The notes: generated from the letters alone by a model not told the origin. A stretch of 10,881 nucleotides of DNA from Betaproteobacteria bacterium (GCA_009918225.1 RGEP01000040.1:1-10881), one strand, 5' to 3'. Numbered from the stretch's first letter, positions 1-5,922 are shown. Program-made: numbers and translations.

Positions 1-217
1 CCTGCGTGCCATGCACGGCCAAAAAGGCCTTCATCAGGGCCACTGCAATCTTGCTGGGCTCGAAGGACACCACGGCGCCGTTGCGGCGGATGATTTGATA
101 CCCCTGGTAGGCCGAGGCGGCGGGCTTACCCGACTCGGCTGACGGCACGGCAGCCCCCCCGATGGCGCCCGAAGGCAGCAGGGAGCTAGAGGCTGGGCCG
201 AGGGTCGTGGATTCCAT
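1..217 (-). CDS. nrdA: Ribonucleoside-diphosphate reductase, alpha subunit (class Ia), N-terminal fragment
   Basis: Only the first 72 codons are in the window; the gene runs off the left edge. NrdA is the catalytic subunit that reduces ribonucleoside diphosphates to deoxyribonucleotides in the cytoplasm, together with the NrdB radical-generating subunit. The visible part is a 37-residue Ala/Ser/Gly-rich extension, then the start of an ATP-cone domain (residues about 40-70; YQIIRRNGAVVSFEPSKI at 40-57), the allosteric activity domain at the N terminus of class Ia enzymes. The ATG at 217-215 is chosen because a purine-rich AAGAAGAGA ribosome-binding sequence precedes it and the frame is open to the window edge. 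Upstream lie a promoter and two NrdR boxes, which strongly supports the identity. The flexible extension before the cone resembles what I recall in Burkholderiales NrdA proteins. The short fragment leaves a small chance of another ATP-cone protein, but the NrdR control makes that unlikely. Confidence 0.87.
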   Translation of the reverse strand, partial: MESTTLGPASSSLLPSGAIGGAAVPSAESGKPAASAYQGYQIIRRNGAVVSFEPSKIAVALMKAFLAVHGTQ

Positions 218-314
218 ATAGAACGATCTCTTCTTGTGGGTGGGGTGGACCTGATGGGGGCGTCAAACCACAGCTTTGGGGGCTGCAGCGGTACTTCAGG
301 GTGAGGGGGATGGC

Positions 315-330
315 CCACTATATCTAGTGG
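315..330. promoter_or_regulatory. NrdR box 1 (proximal to nrdA)
   Basis: The 16-mer CCACTATATCTAGTGG is a near-perfect palindrome and matches the NrdR consensus (acaCwAtATaTwGtgt) in its conserved core. It overlaps the -10 hexamer of the nrdA promoter. NrdR is the ATP/dATP-sensing zinc-finger/ATP-cone repressor of ribonucleotide reductase genes. Its centre is 32 bp from the centre of box 2, about three helical turns, the paired spacing usual for NrdR sites. Confidence 0.85.
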
Positions 331-345
331 GGGCCAACTGCTCAA
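317..345 (-). promoter_or_regulatory. nrdA promoter (-35 TTGAGC, -10 TATAGT)
   Basis: Read on the minus strand, TTGAGC (345-340) and TATAGT (322-317) are separated by exactly 17 bases, a good sigma-70 arrangement. Transcription would begin near 310, giving a leader of about 90 bases before the nrdA ATG. The -10 hexamer lies inside NrdR box 1, and box 2 sits just upstream of the -35, so bound NrdR would cover the promoter. The hexamers and spacing are seen directly; promoter activity is inferred. Confidence 0.72.
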
Positions 346-346
346 G

Positions 347-362
347 ACACTATCCCTAGTGT
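347..362. promoter_or_regulatory. NrdR box 2 (distal to nrdA)
   Basis: The 16-mer ACACTATCCCTAGTGT has perfect 7-base arms (ACACTAT/CTAGTGT pair outward except at the centre) and matches the conserved ends of the NrdR consensus. Only the central bases differ (CCC in place of ATA). It lies immediately upstream of the -35 hexamer of nrdA and on the same helical face as box 1. Confidence 0.83.
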
Positions 363-498
363 ATGACTGATGGAAATCCCCAGTGGACGCCGCCGCACGA
401 TGGCCCTTCGCAGCGGGCTGCGGTTGGGCCGCGAAGTGGCGACTCACCCAGGGGGCCCGGCCTGCCCTCAGGCCCTTCGATGGGCCGCCCACCCGGGT

Positions 499-816
499 TC
501 AGGGGGCAGCCGGTCCAGCGCGGCGGTGCGCCTCGCAGCAGTAGTGGCGCGGCCCAGCGGCGGGCGTGGCGGCAGGGCCAGCGGGGTGAGGGGCATCGCC
601 GGCCAACGCATCCGAGCGGGGCAGCAGCAGCCCACAGTGGGCACAGCTGACCATGGGCTCGGGCTCAGGCGCCGCCGTCGGCGCGCGGTCGGCCGTGCGG
701 CCTGAACCCCCATGGGCCTGCCGCTCGGTGGCCTTTTGATCGGAGGCGCGGCGGTTGCGGCCCAAAAACCACAACACCGCCGCGATCACCACCGCCAGGA
801 CAAGCCACTTCGTCAT
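499..816 (-). CDS. PP0621-like small membrane-anchored protein with a Cys/His cluster
   Basis: A 105-residue protein of unknown function resembling the PP0621 family of proteobacterial hypothetical proteins. Residues 4-18 form one hydrophobic N-terminal helix, followed by an Arg-rich cytoplasmic-side patch, a low-complexity Ala/Pro/Glu linker (about 24-54), then MVSCAHCGLLLP (55-66). C58, C61, C93, C94 and H97 form a C-x2-C ... CC-x2-H set that could bind a metal; family members have a similar CxxCG...CC pattern. A second Pro/Ala-rich stretch (about 74-89) separates the two Cys pairs and looks longer than I would expect. The ATG (816-814) overlaps the stop of the upstream CcsA-family gene as ATGA, indicating translational coupling. 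That overlap, and the hydrophobic helix directly after it, decide the start; a longer frame runs upstream but is antisense-like low-complexity sequence. Confidence 0.78.
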   Translation of the reverse strand: MTKWLVLAVVIAAVLWFLGRNRRASDQKATERQAHGGSGRTADRAPTAAPEPEPMVSCAHCGLLLPRSDALAGDAPHPAGPAATPAAGPRHYCCEAHRRAGPAAP

Positions 817-1678
817 GTGGGCGTGACCCGGTTCAGCACGACCTCGGCCACAAACCGAGAGCCGATGTAGGCCAAGACCAAGAGGCCTGCACCGGCATAC
901 AACCATCGGGTGGCACGGCGGCCGCGCCAGCCCTTGAGGTGGCGGCCAGCGATCAGAGCAGCAAAGGTGGCCCAGCCCAGCAGCGAGAACACGGTTTTGT
1001 GGTCCCAGCGCCATCCAGCCAGCCCATCAACAAGGCCAGGCTCAGCACCACAAACCCCGCTTCGACAAAGCGAAACGTCAAGCGCTCCAGCCGCATCAGC
1101 GGCAAGCCAAACAAGGTGGGGTGAGGACCCAAGGCGGGTGTCGCCGTGAACGGTGCCGTGCTTCCTGTGGCCGAGCCGGGCACCGAGCCCACGGCTGCGG
1201 CGCCGGGCTTGCGGCGCAGCGCTCGCTCCGCAGAATCCAACATGACGCCGTGGATGACGGCCGCGCCGAACAAACCATAGGAGGCAATGCCCAAGAGCAG
1301 GTGCAGCGGCGTCAGGGGCGAGCTGAACTTCAGCGCAACCTCGCCCGGGAAGAAGATGATGAGGCCCGACACGATCACGCCCATGGCAGCCAAGGCCCGG
1401 CGCACACCCGGCAGGGGCACGAAGCGGCTTTCTACCGCATGCACCGCCAGGACCAGCCACACCGCACCCGACAGGGCCGGCGCAAAGCCAAAACGCGCGC
1501 CGCCTTCGGTGCCCCAACCGGAAATGTCCACGGCCAAGGCCGCGCCGTGCAGCAGCCAACCTGCCACCAAGGCGGCCGATGGCAAACGGGCCACCTCTTG
1601 GCCGCGCAAAGTGGCCAAACCGTAGCCGGCGCAGGCCAGCAGGGCCAACAGCGCTTCAGGGCCAACCGATACACTCAT
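813..1678 (-). pseudogene. CcsA/YpjD-family inner-membrane cytochrome c assembly protein, frameshifted
   Basis: A polytopic membrane protein of the CcsA/HemX/YpjD family, associated with cytochrome c maturation (heme handling) at the inner membrane. From ATG 1678, about 220 codons are in frame: hydrophobic helices near 6-22, 35-50, 66-82, 95-110, 124-146 and 203-219, with H126 and H143. The hallmark WRWDHKTVFSLLGW and the last two helices (ending near 813) lie in another frame. The join falls at 1024-1011, which reads GGCTGGCTGGATGG on the coding strand. One extra base, or a third CTGG copy, would restore MGWLAGWRWDHK and give about 289 residues. In this sequence the first frame stops at 953. 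The restored frame ends in TGA overlapping the next gene's ATG, so only this one lesion is needed to make the gene whole. It is divergent from ffh, as ypjD is near ffh in Escherichia coli. Either a sequencing error or a real recent mutation fits. The start has no clear Shine-Dalgarno sequence. Confidence 0.82.
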
Positions 1679-1690
1679 TTCCAAAGTGTA
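1670..1690. promoter_or_regulatory. Possible overlapping divergent -10 elements between ccsA-like gene and ffh
   Basis: TACACT occurs on the plus strand at 1670-1675 and on the minus strand at 1690-1685, forming an inverted repeat with a 9-base spacer. Each resembles a -10 hexamer facing its own gene. The minus-strand copy would start transcription at about the ATG of the CcsA-like gene (1678). The plus-strand copy would give ffh a leader of about 48 bases. No convincing -35 is seen for either, and TACACT is a modest -10, so this is tentative. Confidence 0.3.
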
Positions 1691-1729
1691 CGGGCCGCGC
1701 ACCCCCAGCGGCCGAACCCCAAGACCCCA

Positions 1730-3118
1730 ATGGCCTCCTCCCTCACCGACCGCCTGTCGCAACTTGTCAAGACCATGCGCGGACAGGCGCGCATCACCGA
1801 ATCGAATGTGCAGGACATGCTGCGCGAGATTCGGATGGCCCTGCTGGAGGCCGATGTGGCCCTGCCGGTGGTGCGCGACTTCATCGCCCGGGTCAAAGAC
1901 AAGGCCTTGGGCCAGGAGGTGGTGGGCTCGCTCAACCCGGGCCAAGCCTTGGTGGGCATCGTGCACCGGGAGTTGGCCGCCACCATGGGCGAAGGGGTCG
2001 CTGACCTGAACCTGGCTGCGCAGCCACCGGCGGTCATCTTGATGGCCGGTCTGCAGGGTGCGGGCAAAACCACCACCACGGCCAAACTGGCCAAGCACCT
2101 GATTGAAAAGCGCAAGAAAAAGGTGCTCACGGTTTCGGCCGACGTGTACCGGCCCGCGGCGATTGAGCAGTTGCGCACGGTCACCAAGCAGGCAGGAGCC
2201 GAATGGTTTGCGTCTGAGGCCCAGCAAAAGCCACGCGACATCGCCTTGGCCGCCATCGACCACGCCCGGCGCCACTACTTCGATGTGCTGCTGGTGGACA
2301 CCGCCGGCCGTTTGGCCATTGACGAAGCGCTGATGGCCGAGATACGCGAGCTGCACGCCACGCTCAACCCGGTGGAAACGCTGTTCGTGGTGGACGCGAT
2401 GCAAGGCCAGGACGCGGTCAACACCGCACGGGCCTTCAAGGAGGCGCTGCCCCTGAGCGGCATTGTGCTGACCAAACTCGATGGCGATTCCCGTGGCGGC
2501 GCCGCGCTGAGCGTGCGCCAGGTCACCGGCGCGCCCATCAAGTTCGCCGGGGTGTCGGAAAAGATCGACGGCCTGGAGGTCTTCGACGCCGAACGCCACG
2601 CCGGCCGTGTGCTGGGCATGGGCGACATCGTGGCCCTGGTGGAAGAAGTCACCAAGGGTGTGGACATGGCCAGCGCACAGAAGCTGGCCGAGAAGGTCAA
2701 GGGTGGTGGCGGGTTCAACCTCGACGACTTCCTGCTGCAGATCTCTCAGATGAAGAACATGGGCGGGCTTTCAGGCCTGATGGACAAGCTGCCGGCGCAG
2801 ATGGCAGCCAAGGCCGGGCAAGCCGACCTCGACAAGGCCGAGCGCGATATACGGCGCATGGAAGGGATCATCCGCTCCATGACGGCGCGCGAGCGCTCAC
2901 ACCCAGCCCTGCTGTTGGACGGCAAGACCAAGGCCAGCCGCAAGCGGCGCATCGCCGCAGGGGCTGGGGTTCAAATTCAGGACGTCAACCGCATGCTCGG
3001 CCAGTTTGAGCAGATGCAGCAGATGATGAAAAAGATGCAGGGCGGCGGCCTGATGAAGATGATGAAAAAGCTCGGCGGGATGAAGGGCATGAAGGGGATG
3101 CTGCCCCCCATGGGCTAG
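1730..3118 (+). CDS. ffh: Signal recognition particle protein Ffh (SRP54)
   Basis: A full-length 462-residue Ffh, the GTPase that, with 4.5S RNA, binds signal sequences of nascent membrane and secreted proteins and delivers ribosomes to FtsY. The N domain (about 1-90) contains the ALLEADVALPVV motif. The G domain has P-loop GLQGAGKTTTT (107-117), DVYRPAA (138-144), DTAGR (190-194) and TKLD (248-251). The Met-rich M domain spans about 325-462, with RKRRIAAGAGVQIQDVNRML (404-423) corresponding to the RNA-binding region. GAG stands there in place of the more common GSG, a variation I recall from related bacteria. The C-terminal tail is a run of MKK, GGLMKMM and MKGMKGM repeats. ATG 1730 is chosen because the protein then begins MASSLTDRLSQLVKTMRGQ like other Ffh proteins; sequence upstream is non-homologous. 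There is no strong Shine-Dalgarno sequence. Its stop TAG shares CTAG with the opposing ftsY stop. Confidence 0.98.
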   Translation: MASSLTDRLSQLVKTMRGQARITESNVQDMLREIRMALLEADVALPVVRDFIARVKDKALGQEVVGSLNPGQALVGIVHRELAATMGEGVADLNLAAQPPAVILMAGLQGAGKTTTTAKLAKHLIEKRKKKVLTVSADVYRPAAIEQLRTVTKQAGAEWFASEAQQKPRDIALAAIDHARRHYFDVLLVDTAGRLAIDEALMAEIRELHATLNPVETLFVVDAMQGQDAVNTARAFKEALPLSGIVLTKLDGDSRGGAALSVRQVTGAPIKFAGVSEKIDGLEVFDAERHAGRVLGMGDIVALVEEVTKGVDMASAQKLAEKVKGGGGFNLDDFLLQISQMKNMGGLSGLMDKLPAQMAAKAGQADLDKAERDIRRMEGIIRSMTARERSHPALLLDGKTKASRKRRIAAGAGVQIQDVNRMLGQFEQMQQMMKKMQGGGLMKMMKKLGGMKGMKGMLPPMG

Positions 3119-4068
3119 CCCAACAGGGCCTGCGCAAACTCCTGCGCGTCGAAGGTTTCCAGGTCTTCGAGTTTTTCGCCCACACCGATGAAGTAGACCG
3201 GCACGGGGCGCGCCTGGCCTTCAGCGTTGCGGCGTTCACGCCCCCACAGGGCGATGGCCGCCAGCACGCCTCCTTTGGCCGTGCCGTCGAGCTTGGTCAC
3301 CACCAGCCCGGTCAGCCCCAGCGCTTCATCGAAGGCGCGGACCTGGGCCAAGGCGTTCTGGCCGGTGTTGCCGTCGACCACCAACAGCACCTCGTGCGGC
3401 GCACCTTCAAGGGCCTTGGCCGTGACGCGCTTGATCTTCTTCAGCTCTTCCATCAGGTGCAGCTGCGTGGGCAGCCGCCCAGCGGTGTCGACGATCACCA
3501 CGTCCTTGCCGCGGGCCTTGCCGGCCGTGACCGCGTCAAAGCACACCGCGCCTGGGTCAGCGCCTTCTTGGCTCACGATGTCGATGCGCGCGTCGGCCTC
3601 GCGGGCTGCGGCATCGTTGCGCTGGGCCCAGGCGGCCAGTTGCTCACGAGCGGCCGCGCGGAAGGTGTCGCCCGCGGCCAACAGCACCGTTTGGCCGCCG
3701 TCGGCCAGGTGGCGGGTGAGCTTGCCGATGGAGGTGGTCTTGCCCGCGCCGTTAACGCCAACCACCATCATCACCGTGGGCTGGTGCTCGCCGATGGTCA
3801 GGGGTTGCTGCAGCGGCCGCAACAGCTCGGTCAGGGCCTGAGCCAGCAGGCCCTTGACCTGGGCAGGGTCGGAGGCCTTGGCCTCCTTGACGCGGCGCTT
3901 GAGGTCCTCGAGCAGGTGCTGCGTGGCCTTGACCCCGGTGTCGGCCATCAGCAAGGCCGCCTCGAGTTCCTCATACAGCGCATCGTCGATGCGCGTGCCG
4001 GTGAACACCGTGGCCATGGAGGCGCCTGTCTTGCGCAGGCCTTGGGTCAGACGCTGCAGCCAACCCAC
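3115..4068 (-). CDS. ftsY: Signal recognition particle receptor FtsY
   Basis: FtsY is the membrane-associated GTPase that docks the SRP-ribosome complex at the inner membrane through a heterodimer with Ffh. The 317-residue product is essentially the NG core. Amphipathic start GWLQRLTQGLRKTG (2-15) is followed by N-domain LEAALLMADTGV (35-46). The G domain has GVNGAGKT (104-111), DTFRAAA (134-140), DTAGR (194-198) and TKLD (258-261). The long acidic A domain of E. coli FtsY (497 residues) is absent. Residues about 152-160 (AAAREAD-type) form a small insertion before the IVSQEGADP motif. The start is GTG at 4068, the first usable start codon in the frame; upstream there is only the tRNA promoter and gene. 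No Shine-Dalgarno sequence is visible, so the exact start is less certain than the gene. A TATAAC -10-like hexamer (4093-4088) could drive it with a short leader. Confidence 0.96.
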   Translation of the reverse strand: MGWLQRLTQGLRKTGASMATVFTGTRIDDALYEELEAALLMADTGVKATQHLLEDLKRRVKEAKASDPAQVKGLLAQALTELLRPLQQPLTIGEHQPTVMMVVGVNGAGKTTSIGKLTRHLADGGQTVLLAAGDTFRAAAREQLAAWAQRNDAAAREADARIDIVSQEGADPGAVCFDAVTAGKARGKDVVIVDTAGRLPTQLHLMEELKKIKRVTAKALEGAPHEVLLVVDGNTGQNALAQVRAFDEALGLTGLVVTKLDGTAKGGVLAAIALWGRERRNAEGQARPVPVYFIGVGEKLEDLETFDAQEFAQALLG

Positions 4069-4087
4069 GCGGGGCGGCAGCGCCGCC

Positions 4088-4095
4088 GTTATAAT
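4088..4095. promoter_or_regulatory. Symmetric -10 element serving tRNA-Met (+) and possibly ftsY (-)
   Basis: GTTATAAT contains a perfect plus-strand -10, TATAAT (4090-4095), 10 bases before the tRNA 5' end. It also reads TATAAC on the minus strand (4093-4088), 19 bases before the ftsY GTG. The tRNA role is likely from position and perfect match. The ftsY role is inferred. No good -35 is visible on either side. Confidence 0.6.
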
Positions 4096-4105
4096 GCTGA
4101 GTTCT

Positions 4106-4182
<77 letters not shown>

Positions 4183-4191
4183 GAAACACAG

Positions 4192-4233
4192 AACGCCGCA
4201 CGCCCTCATGCCCTGAGGACGCTGCGGCGTTTT
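4192..4233 (+). terminator. Rho-independent terminator after tRNA-Met
   Basis: Perfect 9-base arms AACGCCGCA (4192-4200) and TGCGGCGTT (4223-4231) run directly into a short T run (4230-4233). A second helix CCTCA/TGAGG (4204-4208 and 4214-4218) lies inside the loop and would extend the structure. It begins 10 bases after the tRNA CCA and separates it from the transporter operon. Confidence 0.8.
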
Positions 4234-4304
4234 GCCGAGCGGTGTGCGGTGTACCCCGGGAAGAACCTAGGGAGTTCGCCACAGTCGGGTATTCAAGTCC
4301 TCCC

Positions 4305-4310
4305 TACACT
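4305..4310 (+). promoter_or_regulatory. Possible -10 for the Liv-type transporter operon
   Basis: TACACT lies 36 bases before the livG ATG and downstream of the tRNA terminator, so it is the best -10-like hexamer in the 4234-4346 gap. I see no matching -35 at 16-18 bases. The operon must have a promoter in this gap if the terminator works, but its position is a guess. Confidence 0.25.
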
Positions 4311-4346
4311 GGCGCCTTCCCAATTTGGCACGCCAGCAGACCGCCG

Positions 4347-5099
4347 ATGGACGACCTGATCCTCGAAACCCGCCACCTCACCAAAGAGTTCAAGGGGTTC
4401 GTGGCCGTCGACGATGTGAACCTGAAGGTTCGCCGTGGCAGCATCCACGCGCTGATTGGCCCCAATGGCGCTGGCAAGACCACCGTCTTCAACCTGTTGA
4501 CCAAGTTCCTGCCGGCCACCCACGGCCAGATTCTGTACAAGGGCCAAGACATCACAGCACGCAGGGCGGCAGAAGTGGCCCGCGACGGGCTGGTGCGCTC
4601 GTTTCAGATTTCGGCGGTGTTTCCCCACCTGACGGTGCTGGAAAACGTGCGCGTGGGGCTGCAGCGCGGCCTGGGCACGAGCTTTCATTTTTGGAAACCC
4701 GAGTCCACGCTGTACAGGCTCAACGACCGGGCGATGGAACTGCTCGAGCAGGTGGACCTGGCTGGATTCGCCGATGCGGTCACGGTGGAGTTGCCCTACG
4801 GGCGCAAGCGCGCTCTGGAGATCGCCACCACATTGGCGCTGGACCCCGATCTGATGCTCTTGGATGAACCCACCCAGGGCATGGGCCACGAGGACGTGGG
4901 GCGCGTGGTGGAGTTGATCCGGCGCGTGTCGGCCAACCGTACGGTGCTGATGGTGGAGCACAACATGAACGTGGTGGCCAACCTGTCGGACACCATTACC
5001 GTGTTGGCCCGAGGCTCGGTCTTGGCCGAAGGCCCCTACGCGCAGGTGTCTCAAGACCCCCGCGTGCTGGAGGCCTACGTTGGCTCGGTGGAGGCCTGA
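4347..5099 (+). CDS. livG: Branched-chain amino acid/amide-type ABC transporter ATP-binding protein, LivG-like
   Basis: A 250-residue cytoplasmic ATPase of the HAAT (LIV) importer family, first gene of a five-gene operon with LivF, a binding protein, LivH and LivM. Walker A is GPNGAGKT (38-45), Walker B LMLLDE (169-174), D-loop/after-B PTQGMGHED (175-183), and H-loop VEHN with H205. FQISAVFPHLTVLENVRVGL (86-105) carries the Q-loop and matches LivG. The C-loop reads LPYGRKRALEIA (149-160) rather than LSGGQ or the LSYG of E. coli LivG; I recall this form from betaproteobacterial relatives. ATG 4347 is chosen because the protein then begins with the usual short LivG N terminus; the frame is open 35 codons further up but that part has no LivG features. 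No clear Shine-Dalgarno sequence. The substrate cannot be told from sequence. Confidence 0.94.
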   Translation: MDDLILETRHLTKEFKGFVAVDDVNLKVRRGSIHALIGPNGAGKTTVFNLLTKFLPATHGQILYKGQDITARRAAEVARDGLVRSFQISAVFPHLTVLENVRVGLQRGLGTSFHFWKPESTLYRLNDRAMELLEQVDLAGFADAVTVELPYGRKRALEIATTLALDPDLMLLDEPTQGMGHEDVGRVVELIRRVSANRTVLMVEHNMNVVANLSDTITVLARGSVLAEGPYAQVSQDPRVLEAYVGSVEA

Positions 5100-5155
5100 A
5101 TGCCCATGAACCGAGCGGCTCGACTTCCCCACCACTGCTGCGCAGGAGAACCGGC

Positions 5156-5860
5156 GTGAGCCCCACATTGCTCAAGGTTGCCGGGCTGCACGCCTGGTAT
5201 GGCGAATCCCATGTGCTGCACGGCATCGATTTCGAGGTGCGCCAGGGTGAACTCGTCACCCTCTTGGGCCGCAACGGTGCCGGCCGCACCACCACGATCA
5301 AGTCGATTCTGGGCCTGGTCGGCAAGCGCAGCGGTTCTATTGAAGTGGCCGGCGTGGAAACGGTGAACCTGCCCACCAACCGGATTGCCCGGCTGGGACT
5401 GGGCTATTGCCCTGAAGAGCGCGGCATCTTCTCATCGCTGTCCTGCGAAGAGAACCTCTTGCTGCCCCCTCTGGTGGGACCAGGTGGCATGAGCCTGGAT
5501 GAGATCTACGAGATGTTCCCCAACCTGAAAGAGCGCCGCAACAGCCAAGGCACGCGGCTTTCCGGGGGCGAACAACAGATGCTGGCCATGGCGCGGATTC
5601 TGCGCACGGGCGCCAAGATTTTGTTGCTGGACGAGATCACCGAAGGTTTGGCACCGGTGATCGTGCAGACCCTGGGCCGCGTCATCCGCACCCTGAAAGA
5701 AAAAGGCCTGACCATCATCTTGGTCGAGCAGAACTTTCGCTTTGCGGCGCCCTTGGCCGATCGGCACTATGTGATCGAGCATGGGCAAATCGTGGCCACG
5801 GTGCACAAAGCGGAATTGGCAGAGAAATCCGAACTGCTGCACGACCTGCTTGGGGTCTGA
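5156..5860 (+). CDS. livF: Branched-chain amino acid/amide-type ABC transporter ATP-binding protein, LivF-like
   Basis: A 234-residue second ATPase of the same importer, normal length for LivF. It should pair with LivG to power LivH/LivM at the inner membrane. C-loop LSGGEQQMLAMARIL (135-149) and Walker B ILLLDE (155-160) are present, as are the LivF hallmarks CPEERGIF (84-91) and VEQN (190-193), where LivF proteins lack the usual H-loop His. Walker A reads GRNGAGRTT (38-46): R44 replaces the invariant Lys (codon CGC at 5285-5287). Walker B is followed by ITEGLAP rather than PTEGLAP. The start is GTG at 5156, fixed by AGGAG at 5144-5148 seven bases upstream. It follows livG after a 56-base gap. 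The substitution may be a subfamily trait rather than a defect, since I have a recollection of related proteins with GRNGAGRT. Confidence 0.94.
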   Translation: MSPTLLKVAGLHAWYGESHVLHGIDFEVRQGELVTLLGRNGAGRTTTIKSILGLVGKRSGSIEVAGVETVNLPTNRIARLGLGYCPEERGIFSSLSCEENLLLPPLVGPGGMSLDEIYEMFPNLKERRNSQGTRLSGGEQQMLAMARILRTGAKILLLDEITEGLAPVIVQTLGRVIRTLKEKGLTIILVEQNFRFAAPLADRHYVIEHGQIVATVHKAELAEKSELLHDLLGV

Positions 5861-5922
5861 ACCAAGCAAATGTCCTTCCTTTCAAACGCGTCCTCGACGC
5901 CTACACACCACAGGAGACCGAT

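Noticed and set aside
471..486. GGCCC/GGGCC hairpin after the PP0621-like gene as a terminator
   Set aside because: The stem is only 5 bp and no T run follows in either direction; such pairs are common by chance in GC-rich DNA.
1121..1729. Upstream extension of the ffh frame by about 200 codons
   Set aside because: The extension is antisense to the CcsA-like gene, is rich in Arg/Gln/His, and Ffh proteins begin at MASSLTDRL.
953..2599. Long open minus-strand frame of 548 codons spanning the CcsA-like gene and the antisense of ffh
   Set aside because: Only the part from 1678 to about 1012 is CcsA-like. The rest lies antisense to ffh and its His/Gln/Gly/Leu-rich translation is typical of the antisense of high-GC genes.
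4326..4341. Possible sigma-54 promoter (TGGCAC) before livG
   Set aside because: The -24 half matches, but the required TTGC-type -12 element is absent; CAGAC stands there.
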